Source: Alphaproteobacteria bacterium UBA685
GTDB lineage: Bacteria; Pseudomonadota; Alphaproteobacteria; Puniceispirillales; Puniceispirillaceae
Length of the DNA stretch: 6,163 bases
Direction of reading: 5' to 3'
Assembly: GCA_002299005.1 (NCBI GenBank)
Contig: DBMZ01000028.1
Coordinates: forward strand, 1-6,163
Shown piece after piece: positions 1-6,163 of this stretch (its first letter is position 1; the number at the start of each line of letters is the position of its first letter). The position numbers were made by a program, and so were the translations under genes. A model generated the notes under the pieces. It worked only from the letters and a program-made list of their open reading frames with translations. It was not told the DNA's origin and searched no databases.

Positions 1-2528
1 CCCGATATTTGTTGATCAGAAGTGGGCCCTTCTTGCGATTCCAACAGCTGCAAAATAGTTGATGCCCGCGCCACCACCGCCTCTGGCAGGCCTGCCAATT
101 TCGCGACATGCACACCGTATGAGCGGCTAGCCGCGCCGGCGCCAACCTGATGCAAAAAGACGATATCGCCTTGCCATTCCTTCACCAACATAGCGCATGG
201 GTAAAGCCGCGCAAGCTTGGCTTCAAGGGCGATAAGCTCATGATAATGTGTCGCAAATAGCGTGCGGCATTGATTATGATCATGCAGATATTCAAGGCAC
301 GCATGCGCGATCGCAAGGCCATCATAGGTCGCGGTACCGCGGCCAATCTCGTCCAAAATCACCAAAGAGCGCGGCGTCGCTTGGTTTAAAATCGTCGCGG
401 TTTCAACCATCTCAACCATAAAGGTTGACTGGCCACGTGCCAAATCATCTGAGGCCCCAACACGGCTAAAGCATTTATCGACAATCCCGATATGCGCCGC
501 GTCTGCTGGCACATAAAGACCTGCCTGTGCCAAGATGGTAATCAGCGCATTCTGGCGCAAAAAGGTCGATTTACCCGCCATATTCGGGCCCGTCAAAAGC
601 CACAGAGACTGGGCCTCTGGCATCTGGCAATCATTGGGCATAAAAGGCGTATCTGCGCCAAGCGATTGTTCAACCACAGGGTGGCGGCCCTTATGAATTT
701 CAAAACGCCTATCATCATAAAGCACAGGGCGGCAATAATGCATCGAGAGCGCTAGCTGGGCGGTTGAAACAGCCACATCCCATTCGGCCAAGGCCCGCCC
801 TGAGGCGGTGATATCATCCGCATGTGTGACCATTTGCTCTATCAAATCATTGAAAATATCAAGCTCTAAAGCCAATGCCTTATCACCCGCAGAAGAGATA
901 TCACGCTCCAACTCGGCAAGCTTGGTGGTCGTAAAGCGCACGGTTTGCGCGGTTGTTTGGCGATGAATAAAGACCTCATCATTCATCAATTTTTCAGCAT
1001 AATTCGCGCGCACATCAATATGATAGCCAAGCACATTATTATGCTTCACCTTCAAAGAGGTGATACCTGTTTGCGCCGCATAATCAGATTGCAAGGCCGC
1101 TATTAGCCTCTTGCTTTCATCACGAAGCGCGCGCAACTCATCTAATTTTGGCGCATAGCCTTGGCGCACAAAACCGCCATCTCGTGCCAGCAAAGGCGCC
1201 TCTTCACCAAGCGCCTCATTCAAAACCTGCAACAGGCTAACAGGCTTTGCAATCACATTCGCGCGTTGTTGCAAATAGCTCACAAAATCGGCGCCATAAA
1301 TCTGTGAGGCAGGGCCAAGCGCGAATTGGTTCAAGGCAAGATGCGTTTGTTGGGCAATCGTAAAGGCGCGGCGCAAAGCCAGCAAATCACGCGGGCCCCC
1401 TCTGCCAATCGTAATGCGTGACAAGCACCGCTCACTATCAGGCAATTGCTTTATCAGACCCGCAATATCAGCGCCAAAATGATCATGATCAACAAAGATC
1501 TGTGCCAGATCGAGACGCTCATTAATCACTTGTTTTGACGTTAAGGGCGCCGAGAGACGGCTTGCCAAAAGCCGCGCGCCTGCGGCTGAATTTGTCTTAT
1601 CAATCGCCGCCAATAAAGAGCCATTACGCTCATTCGCCATCGATCTTGTTAATTCAAGAGATCGCCTTGTGGCAGGGTCAATTTCCATGATCCCATCATC
1701 TTGGACAATCTGCAACGGGCTAAAGCGCGGCATTGAAGAAATCTGTGTCTTGCGCAAATAGGCAAGCAGGGCCCCTGCGGCAGAGAGCATCGCGCGTGAT
1801 AATGATGCCGCATCCAGCGAAGCTGTCTTATCTTGATAAAAATCCCGCAAGGCTGACAGGGCCAACTGGCTATCAAAATCAGCATCAGGCTGGCGCGAGG
1901 CCGTGATATCTTGGGCGGCACAAAACACGCCTAGCTGGTGATCTTCAAAAGAGCTTGGCCAAAGTATCTCAGCAGGGGCAAGGCGCGCAATTTGCCCTTC
2001 AAGACTGGCAGAATTTGCCGCTTGCACCTGAAAGATACCTGTCGACATATCAGCCCAAGCCAATGCCATCTCAGCGCCCGCCCTGCCAATCGCGGCAAGA
2101 TAGTTATTTTGCTCAGGCGCAAGCAAGCCATCTTCATTCAGCGTGCCGGGCGTCACAAGCCGCACCACCGCGCGCGGTAATGGCCCTTTGCCACCACGCT
2201 TTTTGAAACTCTCTGGATCTTCTGATTGCTCGCAAATCGCAACCTTATAGCCTTGCTTAATAAGGCGCGCTAAATAATTATCCATCGCATGCACAGGCAC
2301 GCCGCACATCGCAATATCCTTGCCCTCTAACTGGCCTCTTTTGGTCAAAGTCAGATTTAACGCCCGCGCCGCCTCTTCCGCATCGTGGAAAAACATTTCA
2401 TAAAAATCACCCATCCGATAAAACAGCAATGAATCAGGATAGCCTGACTTCACCTCTAAATATTGGGCAATCATAGGTGTAGGGCCATTTGCTTTCGCTG
2501 TTGCGGCTTTGGTGGATGCGGTTCCCAT
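1..2528 (-). CDS. mutS: DNA mismatch repair protein MutS (3' end cut by window edge)
   Basis: MutS binds mismatches and small loops in newly replicated DNA and, using ATP, recruits MutL to start repair; it acts on the chromosome in the cytoplasm. The minus-strand frame from the ATG at 2528 stays open for 842 codons to the left edge. Visible features: the mismatch-wedging F-x-E motif (MGDFYE, Phe42 and Glu44), AMCGVPVHA (73-81), CEQ (99-101), TPGTL (126-130), Walker A GPNMAGKS (647-654, Lys653), the GASDDLARGQSTFMVEM segment, Walker B with Asp726-Glu727 in LDEIGRGT, and the conserved His761 in FATHYHEL. The mismatch-binding, connector, core/clamp and ATPase domains are therefore all present; the missing part is the C-terminal dimerisation tail, roughly 30-80 residues judging from usual family length. 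An in-frame TTG five codons upstream is a weaker alternative start, and the ribosome site (GAGA/AAAG) is poor, so the exact N-terminus is less certain than the identity. It is divergent from maeB. Confidence 0.97.
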   Translation of the reverse strand, partial: MGTASTKAATAKANGPTPMIAQYLEVKSGYPDSLLFYRMGDFYEMFFHDAEEAARALNLTLTKRGQLEGKDIAMCGVPVHAMDNYLARLIKQGYKVAICEQSEDPESFKKRGGKGPLPRAVVRLVTPGTLNEDGLLAPEQNNYLAAIGRAGAEMALAWADMSTGIFQVQAANSASLEGQIARLAPAEILWPSSFEDHQLGVFCAAQDITASRQPDADFDSQLALSALRDFYQDKTASLDAASLSRAMLSAAGALLAYLRKTQISSMPRFSPLQIVQDDGIMEIDPATRRSLELTRSMANERNGSLLAAIDKTNSAAGARLLASRLSAPLTSKQVINERLDLAQIFVDHDHFGADIAGLIKQLPDSERCLSRITIGRGGPRDLLALRRAFTIAQQTHLALNQFALGPASQIYGADFVSYLQQRANVIAKPVSLLQVLNEALGEEAPLLARDGGFVRQGYAPKLDELRALRDESKRLIAALQSDYAAQTGITSLKVKHNNVLGYHIDVRANYAEKLMNDEVFIHRQTTAQTVRFTTTKLAELERDISSAGDKALALELDIFNDLIEQMVTHADDITASGRALAEWDVAVSTAQLALSMHYCRPVLYDDRRFEIHKGRHPVVEQSLGADTPFMPNDCQMPEAQSLWLLTGPNMAGKSTFLRQNALITILAQAGLYVPADAAHIGIVDKCFSRVGASDDLARGQSTFMVEMVETATILNQATPRSLVILDEIGRGTATYDGLAIAHACLEYLHDHNQCRTLFATHYHELIALEAKLARLYPCAMLVKEWQGDIVFLHQVGAGAASRSYGVHVAKLAGLPEAVVARASTILQLLESQEGPTSDQQIS

Positions 2529-2583
2529 AGTGGCTTTTCTCAATTTGGGGATTGGACTGGTATTTTTTTGCGGCAAGAAACTA

Positions 2584-2613
2584 TTGATACTGACAGTTGT
2601 AACGCCTTATGAT
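2584..2613 (+). promoter_or_regulatory. Candidate sigma70-type promoter of maeB
   Basis: TTGATA at 2584-2589 matches five of six bases of the -35 consensus, and TATGAT at 2608-2613 matches five of six of the -10 consensus, with an 18-bp spacer. Transcription would begin near 2620, leaving a leader of about 30 bases before the maeB start. The position in a divergent intergenic gap, just upstream of a complete gene, supports it. No comparably good promoter was found for mutS on the opposite strand of the same gap. This is an inference from motif match only. Confidence 0.55.
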
Positions 2614-2619
2614 GTCATC
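2589..2619. repeat. Two 9-bp palindromes over the maeB promoter
   Basis: ACTG-A-CAGT (2589-2597) and GATG-T-CATC (2611-2619) are perfect odd-centred palindromes. Their centres, 2593 and 2615, are 22 bp apart, about two helical turns. The first begins at the last base of the -35 hexamer and the second overlaps the end of the -10 hexamer, so a bound protein would be well placed to control maeB and perhaps mutS. The two half-site sequences differ from each other, so they need not bind the same protein, and chance is a real alternative for such short dyads. Confidence 0.3.
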
Positions 2620-2634
2620 TAACAGTAAATAAAG

Positions 2635-2640
2635 TAGGGA
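2635..2640 (+). promoter_or_regulatory. Ribosome binding site of maeB
   Basis: TAGGGA lies 11 bases before the ATG at 2652. It is a partial Shine-Dalgarno match (AGGGA) at slightly long spacing. It supports the 2652 start, which also gives the N-terminus expected for the family, ahead of the HENGRPGKLEI segment. Confidence 0.5.
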
Positions 2641-2651
2641 AACAAACGATA

Positions 2652-4913
2652 ATGGCGAATGATAAATCAGCGCTCGATCAAGAAGCGCTTGCATTTCATG
2701 AAAATGGCCGTCCTGGCAAGTTGGAAATCACGCCAACAAAGCCATTAGCAAGCCAGAGAGATCTGTCGCTTGCTTATTCTCCAGGGGTTGCCGCGCCTTG
2801 TCTTGCCATCGAAGCAGATGAAGATAAAGCCTATGATTACACAGCCAAGGGCAATTTAGTTGCCGTTATCTCGAACGGCACCGCGGTGTTGGGGCTTGGT
2901 AATATTGGCGCCGCCGCCTCAAAGCCTGTGATGGAAGGCAAGGCGGTCTTATTCAAGAAATTTGCCGATATTGACGGTGTTGATCTAGAGCTATCGACCG
3001 AAGATATTGATAAATTTGTGGATGCGGTCTCACTGATGGGCCCGTCTTTTGGCGGCATTAACCTTGAAGATATCAAATCGCCTGAATGTTTTATCATCGA
3101 ACAGCGCCTGCGCGAGGTGATGGATATTCCTGTTTTTCATGATGATCAGCATGGCACAGCGATTATCGCCGCCGCTGGCTTGATTAACGCGCTCCACCTT
3201 ACAGGGCGTAATATGAAAGATATTCGGATTGTCTCAAATGGGGCAGGGGCCGCTTCCATTGCTTGTGTTGAATTGATCAAGGCAATGGGTGTGCCGCACC
3301 AAAACATCATCCTAGCCGATCGTGAAGGCGTGATTTATCAAGGGCGTGAGGGCTCTATGAATCAGTGGAAATCTGCGCATGCGGTCAAGACAGATGCCAG
3401 AACACTGGAAGATGCGATTGAAGGCGCAGATGTGTTTTTGGGTCTCTCAGTCGCCGGCGCGCTATCCAAAGAGATGGTCGCCAAAATGGCGCCGCGCCCG
3501 ATTATCTTTGCGATGGCAAATCCCGTGCCTGAAATCATGCCAGATGAGGCAAAATCTGTGCGCCCAGACGCGATTGTCGCCACAGGCCGTTCAGACTTCC
3601 CTAATCAGGTGAATAATGTTTTGGGCTTCCCTTATATCTTTAGAGGTGCGCTTGATGTGCGGGCAACAGCGATTAATGAAGAGATGAAAATCGCCGCCGC
3701 AAACGCCATCGCCATGCTCGCACGCGAAGATGTACCAGACGAGGTCAGCGCGGCCTATGCGGGGGGCAATTTGCAATATGGCGAAGATTACATCATCCCC
3801 GCACCGTTTGACCCACGCCTTATCTCATTTGTCTCTGGCGCGGTGGCACAAGCGGCAATGGATTCAGGTGTGGCACGCAAGCCGCTTGACGATATCGAAG
3901 CCTATAAGCGGTCATTATCTGCCCGCCTAGACCCAACCGCCTCTCTCCAGCAAGTTATCTTTGATGCGATTTCACCTGCCTCAAAGAAGGTGGTCTTTGC
4001 CGAAGGTGAGGAAGAGGTCGCCATCAGAGCGGCGCTTGTCTTCCGCAATGCCGGTTATGGTGAGCCTATTTTGGTGGGCCGTGAAAGCCGCATTAAGCAG
4101 ACCATCGAGAGCCTTGGCCTTGAAGGGGCTGAGACGATTGAGATCACCAATGCGAAAATCTCTAATCATAATGAAGATTATATTGATTTTCTTTATAACC
4201 GCCTGAACCGTAACGGCACCTTGCGTCGTGATTGCCAGCGTATGGTGAATCTTGACCGTAACGTCTTTGCCGCTTGTATGGTTGCCAATGGTCACGCAGA
4301 TGGGATGGTCTCAGGCCTGACCCGCTCTTTCCAGCCGACATTTGAGCATGTGACACGTGTGATTGACCCGGTCGATGGTTCAAACTTTGTGACCACCACG
4401 ATGCTTGTTTCAAAAGGGCGCACGGTCTTTATTGGCGATACCTCTATTCATGAGCGTCCATCAGGCGAAGAGCTTGCCTCTATCGCTGAGATTTTGGCCG
4501 CAAAGGCTGCCTCACTTGGCAATGTGCCACGTGTCGCCTTTTTGTCTTTCTCAAATTTTGGCAACCCAAAGTCAGATATCACCTTTGCCCCGCAAGATGC
4601 GGTCAAAGTGCTTGATGATAAGGGCGTGTCATTTGAATATGAGGGCGAGATGACCGCCAATGTCGCGCTAGATTATGATCTGATGCGCGATCGCTATCCG
4701 TTTAGCCGCCTGACAGGCCCTGCCAATATCTTGATTATGCCAGGTCTGCATTCAGCGAATATCTCATTTAATCTGATGCAACAGCTAGGGGGTGGCTCTG
4801 TGATTGGCCCAATGCTTTTGGGCGCAGAATACCCGTTCCAGATTGTCCAAATGGGCGCATCTGTGAATGATGTCGTCACAGCCGCCGCTTTGGCAGCTTA
4901 CGAATCACTTTAA
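2652..4913 (+). CDS. maeB: Malic enzyme with phosphotransacetylase-like C-terminal domain (MaeB type)
   Basis: It catalyses oxidative decarboxylation of malate to pyruvate and CO2 with reduction of NAD(P)+, linking the TCA cycle to pyruvate and supplying reducing power in the cytoplasm. The 753-residue length is normal for the two-domain bacterial type. The N-terminal malic domain has the proposed catalytic acid Tyr42 (YSPGVA), general base Lys97 (MEGKAVLF) and metal ligands Glu139, Asp140 (NLED) and Asp165 (FHDDQHGTA). The nucleotide-binding fold has NGAGAAS (196-202), followed by GVIYQGREG, ANPVPE (289-294) and ATGRSDFPNQVNN (310-322). From about residue 430 a phosphotransacetylase-like domain runs to the end (VFAEGEEE, ADGMVSGLTRSF, SFSNFGNPK, GPMLLGAEYPF). 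In characterised MaeB-type enzymes this domain aids oligomerisation and allosteric control by acetyl-CoA rather than acyl transfer, and here key catalytic residues are replaced. NAD versus NADP preference cannot be settled from sequence, since rhizobial DME (NAD) and TME (NADP) share this architecture. It is a single gene with its own promoter and terminator. Confidence 0.96.
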   Translation: MANDKSALDQEALAFHENGRPGKLEITPTKPLASQRDLSLAYSPGVAAPCLAIEADEDKAYDYTAKGNLVAVISNGTAVLGLGNIGAAASKPVMEGKAVLFKKFADIDGVDLELSTEDIDKFVDAVSLMGPSFGGINLEDIKSPECFIIEQRLREVMDIPVFHDDQHGTAIIAAAGLINALHLTGRNMKDIRIVSNGAGAASIACVELIKAMGVPHQNIILADREGVIYQGREGSMNQWKSAHAVKTDARTLEDAIEGADVFLGLSVAGALSKEMVAKMAPRPIIFAMANPVPEIMPDEAKSVRPDAIVATGRSDFPNQVNNVLGFPYIFRGALDVRATAINEEMKIAAANAIAMLAREDVPDEVSAAYAGGNLQYGEDYIIPAPFDPRLISFVSGAVAQAAMDSGVARKPLDDIEAYKRSLSARLDPTASLQQVIFDAISPASKKVVFAEGEEEVAIRAALVFRNAGYGEPILVGRESRIKQTIESLGLEGAETIEITNAKISNHNEDYIDFLYNRLNRNGTLRRDCQRMVNLDRNVFAACMVANGHADGMVSGLTRSFQPTFEHVTRVIDPVDGSNFVTTTMLVSKGRTVFIGDTSIHERPSGEELASIAEILAAKAASLGNVPRVAFLSFSNFGNPKSDITFAPQDAVKVLDDKGVSFEYEGEMTANVALDYDLMRDRYPFSRLTGPANILIMPGLHSANISFNLMQQLGGGSVIGPMLLGAEYPFQIVQMGASVNDVVTAAALAAYESL

Positions 4914-4925
4914 GGCCACTTTAAG
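4906..4925 (+). repeat. 9-bp tandem repeat across the maeB stop codon
   Basis: CACTTTAAG occurs at 4906-4914 and again at 4917-4925, an 11-bp period. The first copy contains the maeB TAA stop (4911-4913). The second copy lies in the 3' untranslated segment, in a different frame. A small slippage duplication is the simplest explanation; no function is implied. Confidence 0.6.
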
Positions 4926-4943
4926 ATAACTGTGATAAGTAAC

Positions 4944-4981
4944 AGGCGCTTTGCCACTCTATGCGGCAAGGCGCCTTTTTT
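4944..4981 (+). terminator. Rho-independent terminator of maeB
   Basis: AGGCGCTTTGCC (4944-4955) pairs with GGCAAGGCGCCT (4965-4976) as a 12-bp stem with a single T-G wobble and a 9-base loop, followed by a run of six T (4976-4981). It begins 31 bases past the maeB stop. On the opposite strand the hairpin is followed by GTTACTTATC rather than a T-run, so it should be much weaker as a terminator for the kinase gene, whose stop codon lies 6 bases beyond the T-run. Confidence 0.9.
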
Positions 4982-4987
4982 ATGGGC

Positions 4988-5959
4988 CTAGATAAGAGGC
5001 GCAATCAACGCCTTTAGATCAGCCTCAGGGCGCGCGCCATAATGGCAGATAATCTCGCCAGATGCATGCGAGGCAATGGCGCCACAAACAGCCGCCCCAT
5101 GACCTTGCGCGCGGCCATATAAATAGCCAGCGGCAAATAAATCACCCGCGCCTGTCGTGTCCACCACATCGCCCAAAGGCGCAGCGCCAACATGCGCACG
5201 CTCATCACCCTTGATAATATAAGCGCCCTCAGCGCCTCTTGTGATAACCACCTCATCAAGATAGGCCGCCATCTCATCACCTGCCGCCTCATAGTCCTTG
5301 CCTGTCAGGGCGCGGGCTTCATCTTCGTTACAGAAAACAATCGAGACATGTGATTTAATAAAGGCAGAGAAGGCATCAAAATGACGCTCCACACACCACG
5401 CATCAGACAAGGACAGCGCCAGCTTTGCGCCTGTCATCTCGGCTATTTCTGCCACCTTGGCAAACAGGGCCGGGCCCTCTGGTGCATCAAATAAATAGCC
5501 CTCTAGATAGTAAACATCACAGGCCGGCATATCTGAGAGATGAGACGGGCCCATCTGGATACAAGCACCCAAAAACGTGTTCATAGAGCGCACAGCATCA
5601 GGGGTCACAAGGATCATACAGCGCGCGGTCGCAAGGCCATCATTCGTAATCTTGCCCAAGAATGAGGTGCCCGTTTCCTCTAGGGAGGTCACAAATTCAC
5701 CGCCCAGCACATCTTCTGCAACCTCTCCGACATAGGCAGATTTGCCGCCAAGCAAGGCCATGCCAACAGCTGAATTAGCCGCCGAACCACCGGCCATCTT
5801 GGTGGGGTTATGAAGACGCTCACTCAGATAAATCGCGCGCGCTTCATCAATCAGATTCATGCCGCCCTTTTCAACCTCATTGGCTTGCAAAAAAGCATCA
5901 TCGCTCACGGCCACCATATCCACAATGGCATTGCCCACATAAATCACATCTAAAGACAT
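4988..5959 (-). CDS. PfkB-family carbohydrate kinase, adenosine kinase-like
   Basis: This ribokinase/PfkB-fold enzyme probably phosphorylates adenosine (or a related nucleoside or sugar) at the expense of ATP in the cytoplasm, which would place it in purine salvage. Its 323 residues are normal for the family. Visible features: an N-terminal strand with GNAIVDM (9-15) carrying the substrate-binding Asp14, the GG substrate motif MAGGSAANSA (55-64), Mg/phosphate-site NEDE (Asn211, Glu214), and the ATP/anion-hole signature DTTGAGD (267-273) with Asp273 as catalytic base. It ends with YGARPEADLKALIA, typical of alphaproteobacterial proteins annotated as adenosine kinase. Family membership is secure; the adenosine assignment rests on overall resemblance and could be another sugar or nucleoside. 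The start at 5959 is bounded by an in-frame TGA immediately before it, so the protein cannot extend upstream. The ribosome site (GGTGTGAG) is weak. It is convergent with maeB, with 74 bp between the two stop codons. Confidence 0.93.
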   Translation of the reverse strand: MSLDVIYVGNAIVDMVAVSDDAFLQANEVEKGGMNLIDEARAIYLSERLHNPTKMAGGSAANSAVGMALLGGKSAYVGEVAEDVLGGEFVTSLEETGTSFLGKITNDGLATARCMILVTPDAVRSMNTFLGACIQMGPSHLSDMPACDVYYLEGYLFDAPEGPALFAKVAEIAEMTGAKLALSLSDAWCVERHFDAFSAFIKSHVSIVFCNEDEARALTGKDYEAAGDEMAAYLDEVVITRGAEGAYIIKGDERAHVGAAPLGDVVDTTGAGDLFAAGYLYGRAQGHGAAVCGAIASHASGEIICHYGARPEADLKALIAPLI

Positions 5960-6050
5960 TCACTCACACCCATCATCGCTCATAAATCGCAGATTATTTT
6001 GCCATCATTATCGGGCCCTTAATGCGCGGGCCACATGAAACCGCGCGACC

Positions 6051-6077
6051 ATATTATGATTTGCCCGCCAATGTAAA
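6051..6077 (-). promoter_or_regulatory. Weak candidate promoter of the kinase gene
   Basis: On the minus strand TTTACA (6077-6072, five of six to the -35 consensus) is followed after 15 bp by TAATAT (6056-6051, four of six to the -10). The spacer is short, and A/T-rich alternatives closer to the gene (AATAAT near 5995-6000) lack a convincing -35. It would give a leader of about 85 bases. Treat it as a suggestion only; the 5960-6163 stretch otherwise shows no gene. Confidence 0.2.
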
Positions 6078-6119
6078 GAAAAACCACTTTTGTGCGCCAG
6101 CATAGGGGATGATTTATCC

Positions 6120-6148
6120 TTGACTAGAGGCTTGCGATCTTATGTCAT
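6120..6148 (+). promoter_or_regulatory. Possible rightward promoter leading out of the window
   Basis: TTGACT (6120-6125, five of six to the -35) and TGTCAT (6143-6148, four of six to the -10) are 17 bp apart on the plus strand. If real, it would drive a gene beginning beyond 6163 and divergent from the kinase gene. Nothing in the window confirms such a gene. Confidence 0.22.
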
Positions 6149-6163
6149 GGCGGTCATAAATGG

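Noticed and set aside
574..576. Alanine (Ala651) in place of the second glycine of the MutS Walker A motif (GPNMAGKS rather than GPNMGGKS).
   Set aside because: The alanine form is, as I recall, common in alphaproteobacterial MutS; Lys653 and Ser654 are intact, so there is no reason to suspect loss of ATPase function.
1938..2206. Overlapping plus- and minus-strand open frames of 68-83 codons.
   Set aside because: The mutS frame runs through this stretch without interruption and encodes conserved MutS sequence, so these are shadow frames rather than evidence of a broken or nested gene.
2529..2651. A promoter for mutS on the minus strand of the divergent gap.
   Set aside because: Several partial hexamers (for example TTGTTT with TTAGAT) were tried, but none matches both elements at acceptable spacing, so no site is claimed.
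3981..4295. A 104-codon open frame on the minus strand inside maeB.
   Set aside because: It lies wholly antisense to a well-conserved coding region, has no recognisable domain or ribosome site, and is explained as a shadow of maeB codon use. Other shorter overlapping frames in mutS, maeB and the kinase were rejected for the same reason.
6024..6046. A GC-rich inverted repeat, GCGCGG and CCGCGC, around an 11-base loop upstream of the kinase gene.
   Set aside because: The stem is only 6 bp, the loop is long and no T-run follows on either strand, so it is neither a convincing terminator nor a recognisable riboswitch.

Overview
The window looks like ordinary chromosomal DNA from an alphaproteobacterium. 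The basis is the protein style: a MutS with GPNMAGKS in its Walker A loop, a two-domain malic enzyme, and an adenosine-kinase-like PfkB sugar kinase. A mutS gene beside a malic-enzyme gene is, from memory, a familiar alphaproteobacterial neighbourhood. Base composition is moderate (roughly half G+C by eye) and similar across all three genes. A marine, SAR116-like lineage would fit, but that is a guess. I see no sign of recent transfer, mobile elements, CRISPR arrays, tRNA or rRNA.

Layout. Positions 1-2528 (minus strand) hold the first 842 codons of mutS, the mismatch-recognition ATPase. The frame is open through the left edge, so the C-terminus and stop codon lie outside the window. Positions 2529-2651 are a 123-bp divergent intergenic region with a good sigma70-like promoter for the rightward gene and two short palindromes over it. 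Positions 2652-4913 (plus strand) hold maeB, a complete 753-residue malic enzyme with a C-terminal phosphotransacetylase-like domain. A strong intrinsic terminator (4944-4981) sits in the 74-bp gap between convergent stop codons. Positions 4988-5959 (minus strand) hold a complete 323-residue PfkB-family kinase, most likely adenosine kinase-like. Positions 5960-6163 are non-coding as far as can be seen, with weak candidate promoters only.

The three genes do not form an operon: mutS and maeB diverge, while maeB and the kinase converge on the terminator. Their roles are separate: DNA mismatch repair, malate to pyruvate conversion with reduced cofactor and CO2 production, and probable purine nucleoside salvage. 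I found no undescribed system. The points worth a second look are the palindromes over the maeB promoter, the loss of key phosphotransacetylase residues in the MaeB C-terminal domain, a seven-codon reading frame abutting the kinase start, and a small tandem repeat over the maeB stop codon.
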